A DNA stretch of 64,000 nucleotides from assembly GCF_013280595.1 (NCBI RefSeq), contig NZ_JAAATY010000033.1, forward strand, positions 42,033 through 106,032, in the 5' to 3' direction. Below, piece by piece: positions 35,748 through 43,786 of the stretch; position 1 is the first letter of the stretch; every line of letters begins with the position of its first letter. The DNA is from Kibdelosporangium persicum. Its GTDB lineage: Bacteria > Actinomycetota > Actinomycetes > Mycobacteriales > Pseudonocardiaceae. A program made the translations under genes and the position numbers. A model generated the notes under the pieces. That model saw only the letters and a program-made list of their open reading frames with translations. It searched no databases and was not told the DNA's origin.

Positions 35748-36590
35748 ACCGGCAGGGCACTGCGTGATCCCGCCACGATCAAAGCGGGTTCCTGCCCGCC
35801 CGGGATGTACTCGCAGTCCGGTCCCCGCCCGACGAAACGGCCACCGCGGCCCACCGTCAGCATGGCGACGGCATCGTGGAACGTGAGACCGAGCCCGAGG
35901 ATGCCGATCACGCTCCCGGCCCGCTGATGCCGTTGTGCGTTGCTCCGGCCGGACAGCATCGTGCGCTCGGCCTGTTCACGCGGGTGGCCGCTGCAGACAG
36001 CGACCTGGTCGCAGACGATCACCTCGTCCCCGACGACGAGTTCGAACCGGTCACCGCGCTTCTCGATGCCGCCGACGAGGCCGTGCACACGGACCAGGCG
36101 CACGTCGGGCGGCAGGTTCGTCTCGACGACATCGAGGACGAAGCGCAGGTAGCGCCCGTAGACACTGCGCGGCGCGTAGGCGGTCAGGACCGGGAAAACG
36201 GGCGTCCACACGCTGCCACCACTCCGCGAACGTCGGCCCGGCGCCCGGCCGCCACGCGCCGTCGTCCGCGGGACCGGAGAACATGGTGACCTCACCGCTG
36301 CGGTTGTTCATCGCGAGCCACCGCGGCTGACCCGACCGCCACACCCGGCCTGACCCGACCTCGTCCGCGTCGATGGCGTAGATCGTGAGCGGCCGCGCGG
36401 GCCGCTTGCCGAGCAGTCGTGCCCCCAGGCGTTCGAGGATGGATATGCCGCGGGGCCCTGTGCCCACCACAGCGACCGCGTATCCCTTCCCGGGATCATG
36501 AAGCGCGACGGCCGGTGCGTGCTCAGCGGCGAACGGCGCGGGCATGAGGTACAGGTCGTTCACGGGCACGCAGATGCTGGCTCCCGGCAA
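35744..36590 (-). pseudogene. FAD/NAD(P)-binding protein, apparently frameshifted
   Basis: TTG 36590 follows GAGGGGAG at a good distance. The first ~130 residues carry the dinucleotide motif 'VAVVGTGPRGISILERLG' and 'WRSGQPRWLAMNNRSGEVTM', typical of the NAD_binding_9 family. After 'WWQRVDARFPG' the frame loses sense. The +1 frame continues with 'AYAPRSVYGRYLRFVLDVVE', 'DQVAVCSGHP' and 'GILGLGLTFHDAV' up to 35744. The switch falls at the run GGGAAAA (36192-36198); removing one base restores a ~280-aa protein. It may be intact in the cell if the run is miscalled. The downstream nucleotidase is translationally coupled. Confidence 0.7.
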
Positions 36591-36752
36591 CGGTTTCTCC
36601 CCTCAGCACGGTATCCCCTCAGCGGCATGAGTCAAGCACGATCACCAGGTGGTCCGCCCTGCTGACTTAACGCAATTGGTTCAAACCGGCGCGAGGCACC
36701 GAACCGTGAGCCCGAAAGTTTCGGCTTCGATCCACTGTGGACGGATGACGTC

Positions 36753-37877
36753 TCAGGGTTTTCCGGCTGCCGAGTTGAGCACGGTGAGCCACCAGATCTC
36801 CGCGAGGTCGGCCGGGTCCCGCAGGCTCAGGCCGGTGAGTTCGGTGAACTGGGCCAGTCGATGGCGCACGGTGTTCGGATGCACGTGCAGGAGGGCCGCG
36901 GTGTCGTCCACCCGCAGTCCGTTCTCTACATAGGACAGGATGGACTGCCAGATTTCCTCGCCATAGCTGCCTTTCGCGCGCAGCGGACCGATGATCCTGC
37001 CGGACAGCATGCTGGTCATGTCGCCGTCGGTCGCGACCACACAGGCCAGGCGCAGAGTGTCCAGGCGATGGGTACCGGCCCGCCTCAGCCGGAGTGCCGC
37101 CGCCAGCACGCGTCCGGCGGTCAGATATGACGTGTGCAGGTCCGCCGCCGTACCGAGTGGACCGACGCTGAACGTGCCGAACTGCGGGCCTAATGCGTGC
37201 GGCGACGTCACAATGCCGAGCACGTCCCGATTGGCTTCGGCGACGACCACGCCGTTGACGGGAATGTGTTCACGCAGCACGGAAACCGTGACGCCCGCGG
37301 CCATCCGGCCGCGCAGCGCGGCGAATCGGCCCGCCGGGTCGAGGCCGAGCTGCAACAGGTGGCGGTGAGTGCCGGACCCGGGCTGGGTCAGCAAGGCTCG
37401 GACAGCGTCCCCGACCCGTTGCTCGTCCTCGCGCGCGGTGCGCAGCTCCACCTCGCGATGCGCCTCGGCGGCGGCCACGGTCACGAAATCGAGCCACTGC
37501 CAGACGAGTTCGAGAGTGCTGAGCAACGAGCTGTCGGACGCGCCGCGTTCCCGTGCCGCTGTCGACAACACCCGCCAGAATTCCTCACCGGACACCCGGT
37601 ACGCGGCCAGCACCGCGGCCAGGCTGATGCCCTGGTACGCGCGTTCGGCGCCGACTTCGGTGATCTCCCGCAGTTCGGCCTCGTCCGGCAGGCGGTTCTC
37701 CCGCAGGTGACCGATCGCGGCCGTGACGATCCGCCGGTTTCCCTGCCGCAGATCCGCGTCGGGCACCGCCGCGTACTCCGGTACGGCCACGCGAATCCGG
37801 GCGACCAGGCGGTCGACGACCGCCCGGAGCCTGGCGGGTTCGCGTGCGAGGTCGTCCAGCACAGCACGGACTGTCAT
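36753..37877 (-). CDS. PucR/CdaR-family transcriptional regulator
   Basis: 374 aa from ATG 37877, with GAGGA upstream. The N-terminal half is RsbRD-like ('ITEVGAERAYQGISLAAVLA', 'AYRVSGEEFWRVLS'). The middle is a GGDEF-like CdaR domain. The C terminus is the HTH_30 PucR domain ('SYVENGLRVDDTAALLHVHP', 'NTVRHRLAQF'). It diverges from the acyl-CoA ligase-esterase-MFS operon across 112 bp, so it is the likely controller of that operon. The second regulator of the same build in this window (57357) is next to the PKS locus. Confidence 0.9.
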   Translation of the reverse strand: MTVRAVLDDLAREPARLRAVVDRLVARIRVAVPEYAAVPDADLRQGNRRIVTAAIGHLRENRLPDEAELREITEVGAERAYQGISLAAVLAAYRVSGEEFWRVLSTAARERGASDSSLLSTLELVWQWLDFVTVAAAEAHREVELRTAREDEQRVGDAVRALLTQPGSGTHRHLLQLGLDPAGRFAALRGRMAAGVTVSVLREHIPVNGVVVAEANRDVLGIVTSPHALGPQFGTFSVGPLGTAADLHTSYLTAGRVLAAALRLRRAGTHRLDTLRLACVVATDGDMTSMLSGRIIGPLRAKGSYGEEIWQSILSYVENGLRVDDTAALLHVHPNTVRHRLAQFTELTGLSLRDPADLAEIWWLTVLNSAAGKP

Positions 37878-37989
37878 CGTGGGATCCTCATTGTGGAAAC
37901 CTCCAACCTGAGCGCCGCCAGGATGGCCCGGACACCAGCGTCCCCCCGATCCTATTGTCGCGACCGCTGACCGCGTTGACGATGACCTC

Positions 37990-39438
37990 ATGACGCCGAC
38001 CCCGCTCACCGATCGCCTCGCCGAGCTGGCCACGGCCGATCCGGACCGGCCCGCCGTCACCTGCGGCCCGGACACGCTGACCCGCGGGCAACTGGACCGG
38101 CACACCAACGCGCTGGCCCGCGCGTACGCCGAAAACGGTGTCACGGCGGGCGATCTCGTCACGATCGGCCTGCCCAACGGAGTCGAGTTCGTCTGTGCGG
38201 CCGTCGCGGCGTGGAAACTCGGCGCCACTCCGCAGCCGGTCTCCCACCGCCTGCCACCGGCCGAACTGACCGCGGTGCTGGACGTGGCCGACCCGTCGCT
38301 CGTCGTCGGCCTGGACATCCCTGGACGGCCGGTCGTCCCGCCGGGTCATCGGCCGGACCAGTCCGATGCGCCACTGCCGCCGGTGGTCGGGCCGTCCTGG
38401 AAAGCTCCGGCGTCAGGCGGCAGCACGGGCCGGCCGAAGGTGATCATGTCGACGCAGCCGTCGTGCGGTGAGGTGATGGACGAGTACGCCATGGCCTTCG
38501 CCATGCCACCGGACGGAGTCCATCTGGTCGCGGGCCCGTTGTCGCACAATGGGCCGTTCATGATGGCCGCGGCGGCGTTGTTCACCGGCAGCCACGTGGT
38601 CGTCATGCCGCGGTTCGACCCCGCGGAGCTGCTTCGCCTGATCGAGGCGTACTGCGTGCAGTGGACGTTTCTTGTGCCGACCATGATGCACCGGGTGTGG
38701 CGCTTGCCTGAAGCGGTTCGGGAGGGCGCGGACGTGTCGAGCTTGCAGGTCGTGTTGCACGGTGCCTCGCCATGCGCGCCATGGCTCAAACGGGCGTGGC
38801 TGAATTGGCTTGGGCCGCAACGGGTGTTCGAGTTGTACGCGAGCACTGAGGCCCAGGCAGCGTGCCTCATCTCAGGCACGGAATGGCTCGAACACCCCGG
38901 CAGTGTAGGCCGGGTGGCACGTGGTGAGATCCGTGTGCTCGATGCCGAGCACCGTGACGTACCGCCGGACCACGTCGGTGAGATCTGGATGCGCCGCACG
39001 CCGGGCACCCCGGAGACGTACCGGTATCTCGGCGCCCAACCGACCACTGTGGACGGGGGATGGGAGTCGACCGGGGACATGGGCTGGATCGACCCGGAAG
39101 GCTACGTCCACCTCGCCGACCGCAAGCCGGACATGATCCTGGTCGGCGGGGCGAACGTCTTCCCGGCCGAGATCGAGACCGCGCTGGACGAACATCCATC
39201 GGTGCAGTCCAGTTGTGTCATCGGGCTGCCGGACGAGGAGTACGGCAACGTCGTGCACGCGGTCGTGCAGACCGAAAGTCCGTTGGACGAAGCCGAACTG
39301 CTCGATCATCTCCGGCAGCGGTTGGCCGCGTACAAACTGCCGCGCAGCTTCGAACGCGTCGAGCAGCCGTTGCGAGACGACGCCGGGAAAGTACGGCGCG
39401 CTCAGGTACGTGCACAACGACTGACCCGCGCCCAGTGA
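37990..39438 (+). CDS. AMP-dependent acyl-CoA synthetase/ligase
   Basis: 482 aa. The ANL-superfamily motifs are present: the P-loop 'SGGSTGRPKVIM', 'YASTEAQAACL' (the usual YGSTE), 'STGDMGWIDPEGYVHLADRK', and a C-terminal lysine in 'DDAGKVRR'. It activates a carboxylic acid to an acyl-AMP and then to the CoA thioester. It is ~90 residues shorter than the FAAL at 50122 and lacks FAAL features, so CoA is the expected acceptor. The acid is unknown; similarity to bile-acid/fatty-acid ligases fits a hydrophobic substrate. It is the first gene of a three-gene operon. Confidence 0.9.
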   Translation: MTPTPLTDRLAELATADPDRPAVTCGPDTLTRGQLDRHTNALARAYAENGVTAGDLVTIGLPNGVEFVCAAVAAWKLGATPQPVSHRLPPAELTAVLDVADPSLVVGLDIPGRPVVPPGHRPDQSDAPLPPVVGPSWKAPASGGSTGRPKVIMSTQPSCGEVMDEYAMAFAMPPDGVHLVAGPLSHNGPFMMAAAALFTGSHVVVMPRFDPAELLRLIEAYCVQWTFLVPTMMHRVWRLPEAVREGADVSSLQVVLHGASPCAPWLKRAWLNWLGPQRVFELYASTEAQAACLISGTEWLEHPGSVGRVARGEIRVLDAEHRDVPPDHVGEIWMRRTPGTPETYRYLGAQPTTVDGGWESTGDMGWIDPEGYVHLADRKPDMILVGGANVFPAEIETALDEHPSVQSSCVIGLPDEEYGNVVHAVVQTESPLDEAELLDHLRQRLAAYKLPRSFERVEQPLRDDAGKVRRAQVRAQRLTRAQ

Positions 39439-40592
39439 CGGTTCCCGAGGTGGTGTCCCGGCTCCCGCTCACGCGGCGACTGGTCGAGTACGAGCTGTAC
39501 TCACCCGCGCTACGGGAGAAGACCCGGCTGAGAATCCTGTTCCCGACGGGCTACGGCGAAGACGGCTCGGCGCGTTTCCCGGTGCTCTACCTGCTGCACG
39601 GCGGTGACGACGACTACCGGGCCTGGACGCGGAAAGGCGGCGCGGCCGAGGCCACCAGGCAGTCGCCGATCATCGTGGTGATGCCGGACGCCCGCAACGG
39701 GTTCTACTCCGACTGGGTCAAGCCGGGCAGACATGGCCGGACGCCGTGGGAGACGTTCCACATCGGCGAACTGGTGCCGTGGATCGACCGGACGTTCCGC
39801 ACCGAGGCGCGGCGGGAGAGCCGGGCGCTGGCCGGTCTGTCGATGGGCGGGTTCGGCGCCATGTCCTATGCGGCAAGGCATCCGGACCTGTTCTCGGCCG
39901 CCGCGAGCTTCTCCGGTGTGCTGGACACCAACGTGTACACGTTCGTGATCGGGATCGCGGCCCGGCGTGACGGCGGGCCGCCCGGCGCGATCTGGGGTGA
40001 CCGCTCGACCGGCGCCGTCCGGTGGCGGGCCCACAACCCGTGGGATCTCGCGGTGAATCTCCGGGGCATGACGCTGGTCGTGCGTACTCGAACCGGGCTG
40101 CCCGGTCCGCTGGACGACCGGCGGAGACCCGACCCGGTGGAGGCGATCGTCTTCCACGAGTCGCTGCGGTTCCACCGCCGCCTGACGCTGCTGGGCATCG
40201 ACCACGACTGGCACTACGGTCCGGGCACCCATGACTGGCCGTACTGGGCCGTCGACCTGCGGGAAGCCCTGCCCGCTCTGCACAAGGCCTTCGCCGATCC
40301 CCAGCCGCCGCCGGCATCGGTCACGTACGTCTCGGCCGAGCCCAGCTACCGTGCCTACGGCTGGGACGTGCAGATCTCCCGGCCAGCCATGGAGTTCTCG
40401 ATGTTGTCCGACGCGGGGGAGCAGGGCTTCACCTTCACCGGCGGCGGTACCGCCGTCATCCGGACGCCGGGCTCGTTCGAACCAGGCCGGACTTACCCCA
40501 CGACACTCGGTCCCCATCAGGCCGATTCGCTGGGACGCCTGACGTTCCGCCTTCAGCTCGGCAAGCGGTCGACCATTTCGGTACGGCTATGA
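39435..40592 (+). CDS. Antigen-85-like esterase (PF00756-type alpha/beta hydrolase)
   Basis: 385 aa from GTG 39435, overlapping the ligase stop (GTGA). The esterase fold shows 'FPVLYLLHGGDDDYRAW', nucleophile Ser in 'LAGLSMGGFGAM', and His in 'YGPGTHDWPYW'. Mycobacterial Ag85 proteins of this family move mycolyl groups onto trehalose; others hydrolyse thioesters. Unlike Ag85 it has no signal peptide, so it acts in the cytosol or the start is misplaced. The ~110 C-terminal residues form an extra beta-rich domain. It is a clear paralogue of the esterase at 52019 ('GPGTHDWP' in both). Confidence 0.87.
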   Translation: MTVPEVVSRLPLTRRLVEYELYSPALREKTRLRILFPTGYGEDGSARFPVLYLLHGGDDDYRAWTRKGGAAEATRQSPIIVVMPDARNGFYSDWVKPGRHGRTPWETFHIGELVPWIDRTFRTEARRESRALAGLSMGGFGAMSYAARHPDLFSAAASFSGVLDTNVYTFVIGIAARRDGGPPGAIWGDRSTGAVRWRAHNPWDLAVNLRGMTLVVRTRTGLPGPLDDRRRPDPVEAIVFHESLRFHRRLTLLGIDHDWHYGPGTHDWPYWAVDLREALPALHKAFADPQPPPASVTYVSAEPSYRAYGWDVQISRPAMEFSMLSDAGEQGFTFTGGGTAVIRTPGSFEPGRTYPTTLGPHQADSLGRLTFRLQLGKRSTISVRL

Positions 40593-41764
40593 CAACGCCG
40601 GTCGGTACGAAGTGGATCGGGGCGTTGTCGCTGGCGACGTTCGGCATGTCGATCGCCGTGCTGACACCGATCCAAGTGCTGCTGCCCCTGCAGATCGAGG
40701 CGATCGACCCGGCGGGCAAGGTCCTCGCGCTCGGCTGGATCACCGCGGCCGCGGCCGTCGTGTCCATTGTGGTGTGCCCGGTCGCCGGTGCGCTGTCCGA
40801 CCGGACGACCTCCCGGTTCGGCCGCAGAAGACCGTGGGTGCTCGGCAGCGGCCTGATGTGCTGTGCCGCGCTCATCGCGCTAGGGGCACAGGACACGATC
40901 CTGGGCGTCGCGTTGCTCTGGATCACGGTCCAGGCGGCGACCAACGCGCTGTATGCGGCGTTGACCGCGGCCGTGCCGGACCAGGTCCCGGTGCACCAGC
41001 GCGGTGTGGTTTCCGCGTTCGTCGGACTGCCGTTGCCGTTGTCCTTGATAGTCGGCACGTTCATCGTGTCGACGGTCGTGACCGGCCAGTTCGCCGCGTA
41101 TCTGACGCTGGCGCTGGCCGAACTGGCCTTCATCCTGCCGTTCGTGCTGCACCCCGCCGACAAGCCGGTGACACGGCAAGTGAGCAGACCGCGGTTCCGG
41201 CTGCACGCCGATCTGGTGTGGGCCTTCGGATGCCGGTTCGCCATCCAGATCGCCAACGCCGTGGGCACGCTGTATTTGCTGTACTACCTGCGTGACGTGG
41301 TGCACCGGCCGGACCCGGCCAAGTCGGTGTTCCTGCTCATCCTGATCTACACGGCCGGGGTGGTGCCCGCGAGCGTGGTGGCGGGCCGGTGGTCGGACCG
41401 GTCCGGCAGGCGCAAACCGTTCGTCATCGTGTCGTCAGTCGTCGTGGCCGCCGCGATGCTCGTCCTCGGCCTCGGCAACACGTGGCCGAGCGCCCTGGTC
41501 GCCGCCATCCTCATGGGCGTCGGGTATGGCGTGTACCTCGCCGTGGACAACGCCCTCATCACGCAGGTGCTGCCGTCGGACGCCGACAGGGGACGCGATC
41601 TCGGCTTGGTCAACATCGCCAACACCGCGCCCCAGGCCGTCGCACCCGCCCTCGCCGGGATCGTGATCACCAGCTTCGGCGGATACACCCCGCTCTACCT
41701 TCTCGCCGGTGCCTGCGGCCTGATCGGCGCCGCCCTCATCCAGCCCGTGCGCTCAGTGCGGTGA
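40589..41764 (+). CDS. MFS transporter
   Basis: 391 aa from ATG 40589, overlapping the esterase stop (ATGA). Twelve hydrophobic helices are apparent. The loop between helices 2 and 3 has 'GALSDRTTSRFGRRRPWVLG', the MFS signature; a second copy, 'GRWSDRSGRRKPFV', sits in the second half. It is probably an exporter of the product made by the ligase and esterase in the same operon. The stop is directly followed by CTAG, the left target duplication of the MITE-like element. Confidence 0.9.
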   Translation: MTTPVGTKWIGALSLATFGMSIAVLTPIQVLLPLQIEAIDPAGKVLALGWITAAAAVVSIVVCPVAGALSDRTTSRFGRRRPWVLGSGLMCCAALIALGAQDTILGVALLWITVQAATNALYAALTAAVPDQVPVHQRGVVSAFVGLPLPLSLIVGTFIVSTVVTGQFAAYLTLALAELAFILPFVLHPADKPVTRQVSRPRFRLHADLVWAFGCRFAIQIANAVGTLYLLYYLRDVVHRPDPAKSVFLLILIYTAGVVPASVVAGRWSDRSGRRKPFVIVSSVVVAAAMLVLGLGNTWPSALVAAILMGVGYGVYLAVDNALITQVLPSDADRGRDLGLVNIANTAPQAVAPALAGIVITSFGGYTPLYLLAGACGLIGAALIQPVRSVR

Positions 41765-41768
41765 CTAG

Positions 41769-41953
41769 GCCGTGTTTCAAATGCCCGATCGCGATAGCCG
41801 GGCCGGATGCGGCCCCTGACGCCACCGCGGGACCGCCCAAAGACAACCAGTATTCGCGGCGATCCCGCGGCGACGCCAGGAACCGCCCCACCGAGCCGAT
41901 TCCGGCCTCCGGCCGGGGCAGACTCTCATCGACCGGGACATTCAAAACACGAC
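41769..41953. mobile_element. 185-bp MITE-like element with CTAG target duplications
   Basis: The left end reads GCCGTGTTTCAAATG and the right end, read on the other strand, GTCGTGTTTTGAATG, with further match beyond (CCCG in both). These imperfect terminal inverted repeats are exactly flanked by the direct repeat CTAG (41765-41768 and 41954-41957). IS5-type elements make 4-bp YTAR duplications, so this is probably a non-autonomous IS5-related derivative. The interior has no open transposase. It lies between two converging genes, and the right CTAG provides the stop codon of the neighbouring 119-aa gene. Confidence 0.75.
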
Positions 41954-42313
41954 CTAGTCCAGGCACTTCACCCACACGACGTGGGACCACCCACCGAACT
42001 CGCTGTCGTCGATGTCGACTACGCCGAGCTGGACCCGTTTTTTGACCGACGTGTCGGTACCGATGCAGGTCGGGCGGTTGCTCGGTGGATGCGTGACACC
42101 GTCAGGGCCGCTCCACATCGCGCCCGCGATGCTGTAGCCGGTGCCGCCGCTGTCCACGAGGTGGATGGCGTCTCCGGAGCCGTTCGGCATCGCCCAACCT
42201 TCGACGACAGCCGGTGTCGCCTCGTGCCGGAGGCCCACCCACCACCAGATTCCGATCGCGAGGACGGCCACCGCGCCCGCCATGACGAACACTTTTCGTC
42301 TCGTCGCCGCCAC
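41954..42313 (-). CDS. Small membrane-anchored extracellular protein
   Basis: 119 aa from GTG 42313, behind AAGGGGGAAG. One N-terminal helix (~8-27, 'VFVMAGAVAVLAIGIWWWVG') anchors a soluble ~90-residue domain with two Cys ('PTCIGTD' and the terminal 'VKCLD') that could form a disulphide outside the cell. No family was recognised. It is the last gene on the PKS strand, 8 nt beyond a hairpin whose arm holds its ribosome binding site. Its TAG stop is part of the CTAG duplicated by the MITE-like element. Confidence 0.7.
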   Translation of the reverse strand: MAATRRKVFVMAGAVAVLAIGIWWWVGLRHEATPAVVEGWAMPNGSGDAIHLVDSGGTGYSIAGAMWSGPDGVTHPPSNRPTCIGTDTSVKKRVQLGVVDIDDSEFGGWSHVVWVKCLD

Positions 42314-42320
42314 GAGCTTC

Positions 42321-42357
42321 CCCCTTCTCGAGTAGGCCCTTCCTACCCGAGAAGGGG
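42321..42357 (-). terminator. Hairpin that terminates the hydrolase gene and buries a ribosome binding site
   Basis: Arms 42321-42336 and 42342-42357 match at 15 of 16 positions around a 5-nt loop. The hairpin lies 13 nt after the hydrolase stop at 42371. On the minus strand its second arm is CGAGAAGGGG, which forms part of the ribosome binding site of the 119-aa gene that starts at 42313. Readthrough transcripts would thus have that site paired. Confidence 0.65.
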
Positions 42358-42370
42358 AAACAAGTCAGCT

Positions 42371-43768
42371 CTACGCCGGTGGCACCTTGGCGTCCCGGGC
42401 TCGGGCGACTGCCTCGTCATAGTCGGGGCGCAGCAGATATCCGCCGGTCAAGGCGCGGTTCGCGGCGGCCACGAACTTGGCGACGTAGGTCGCGTGGTCC
42501 GGGTACAGCTGCCGGATTCGGGCTTCGCTGAACGGCGTTGTCGTGCCCAGGAGCATGCAGGCGCCGGGTACGTTGCCGCCGCTGTTGTTCGGCGAGTAGG
42601 TGGCGACAGGGGTGTCGAGGTCGGGCAGGCGGACACCGCCCAAGGCGTTCTGGTCACTGTCCCGCACGATGATCAGCCCGAGCAGCATGGTGATCGGCGG
42701 CGCCGTCGGCGGGGCCGCACCGCCCCTGGCCCATCGGTCGAGGTGGTGGAACGCCGCGTTCTCCGCGTACCGGAAGGTCATGCTGTTGACGGGCTTCTCG
42801 CACCGGGTTTCGGCGCCGTTGTTGATCGCCTTGTCGCGGGCGTTCGCGGCGTTGTACTGGTCGAGCCCGTACTGGTCGGCGTGCGCGGTGCCCGCGACCT
42901 CCCACGTGCGTACCATGGCGGTGTCCTGCCGTACCGACGAAGAGAACACAACGTCGGTCTCCGCCTGCAACACGAACACAGGGACGCCAAGGTCGGTGCG
43001 AATCCTGGCGGACAGCGCACCGACCGCACCGTCGCCGATCGGTGCCGCGAGCGAGGCGCGGCCGTGCAGCATCAAACCGTTGTACACCTTGTGAACCGGC
43101 TGGACCGCGTTGGCGTACGTGGTCAGCCGCAGTGCCGATTGCGAGTGTCCCGTGGCGAGTACGACGGTCGGCGTCCGGCCGCCCAATAGGTTCGGGTGAC
43201 TGCGGACGGCTTGTGCGGCCTGCGAGAAGATGTCGTACGACAGCGCGTCCGTGCTGATGTTCACGGTGCTGTACCGGCCGGGATCAAGAGTCTTCAGCTT
43301 GTCGGCACCGCCTTTCTGCGCGGTCACGCCGACGTACGCATAGCCCTCACGCAGGAAGTGCCGGTAGGACTGGGAGAAGTCGACGGGAATGTCCACGCCG
43401 AAGCTGACGTTGAGCCACTCGACCACGACCGTGCCGTTGAACCTGGCCGGGTTGTCCGGCCGCACCACGACAATCCTGGTGGTGTACGGGTTGTCGGTGG
43501 TGGCGGTCCGCATGGTCCATCTGCCGTCCTCGGTCCAGGTGCCCACCTGTTCATAGGTGTCGGCACGGCCGGACATCAGGTACTCCTCTTCCACGTACCC
43601 CGCGGCGGCCAGGTCGATCACGCCCTTGGCGCCGCTGGCCGGCCAGCCCTTCCCGGCGTTCGAGGGCACCATGGTGACCGTGGGGTCCGCGGCCGACGGG
43701 GCCGCCTCAGCGGTGCCCGAGATGGTCACGGCCATCAGGGATGCTGCTACCAGCAGCCGTAAACGCAT
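42371..43768 (-). CDS. Secreted alpha/beta hydrolase (Abhydrolase_10-like)
   Basis: 465 aa with an N-terminal signal peptide (~1-22, 'LLVAASLMAVTISGTAEAAP'). The body matches the secreted Abhydrolase_10 family: 'TTRIVVVRPDNPARFNGTVV', 'VEWLNVSFGVD', a nucleophile elbow 'ATGHSQSALRL' (GHSQS), and a late 'GTAHADQYG' that may hold the His. Its substrate is unknown; esters or lactones are usual. It starts 19 nt after the PKS stop on the same strand, so it belongs to the FAAL-PKS operon and may hydrolyse or transfer the exported lipid. Confidence 0.85.
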   Translation of the reverse strand: MRLRLLVAASLMAVTISGTAEAAPSAADPTVTMVPSNAGKGWPASGAKGVIDLAAAGYVEEEYLMSGRADTYEQVGTWTEDGRWTMRTATTDNPYTTRIVVVRPDNPARFNGTVVVEWLNVSFGVDIPVDFSQSYRHFLREGYAYVGVTAQKGGADKLKTLDPGRYSTVNISTDALSYDIFSQAAQAVRSHPNLLGGRTPTVVLATGHSQSALRLTTYANAVQPVHKVYNGLMLHGRASLAAPIGDGAVGALSARIRTDLGVPVFVLQAETDVVFSSSVRQDTAMVRTWEVAGTAHADQYGLDQYNAANARDKAINNGAETRCEKPVNSMTFRYAENAAFHHLDRWARGGAAPPTAPPITMLLGLIIVRDSDQNALGGVRLPDLDTPVATYSPNNSGGNVPGACMLLGTTTPFSEARIRQLYPDHATYVAKFVAAANRALTGGYLLRPDYDEAVARARDAKVPPA

Positions 43769-43786
43769 GGTGGGAACCTCCTGACT

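Noticed and set aside
39060..39434. N-terminal extension of the Ag85-like esterase into the ligase gene
   Set aside because: It is an out-of-frame reading of the ligase C terminus. GTG 39435 with a GTGA overlap is the natural start.
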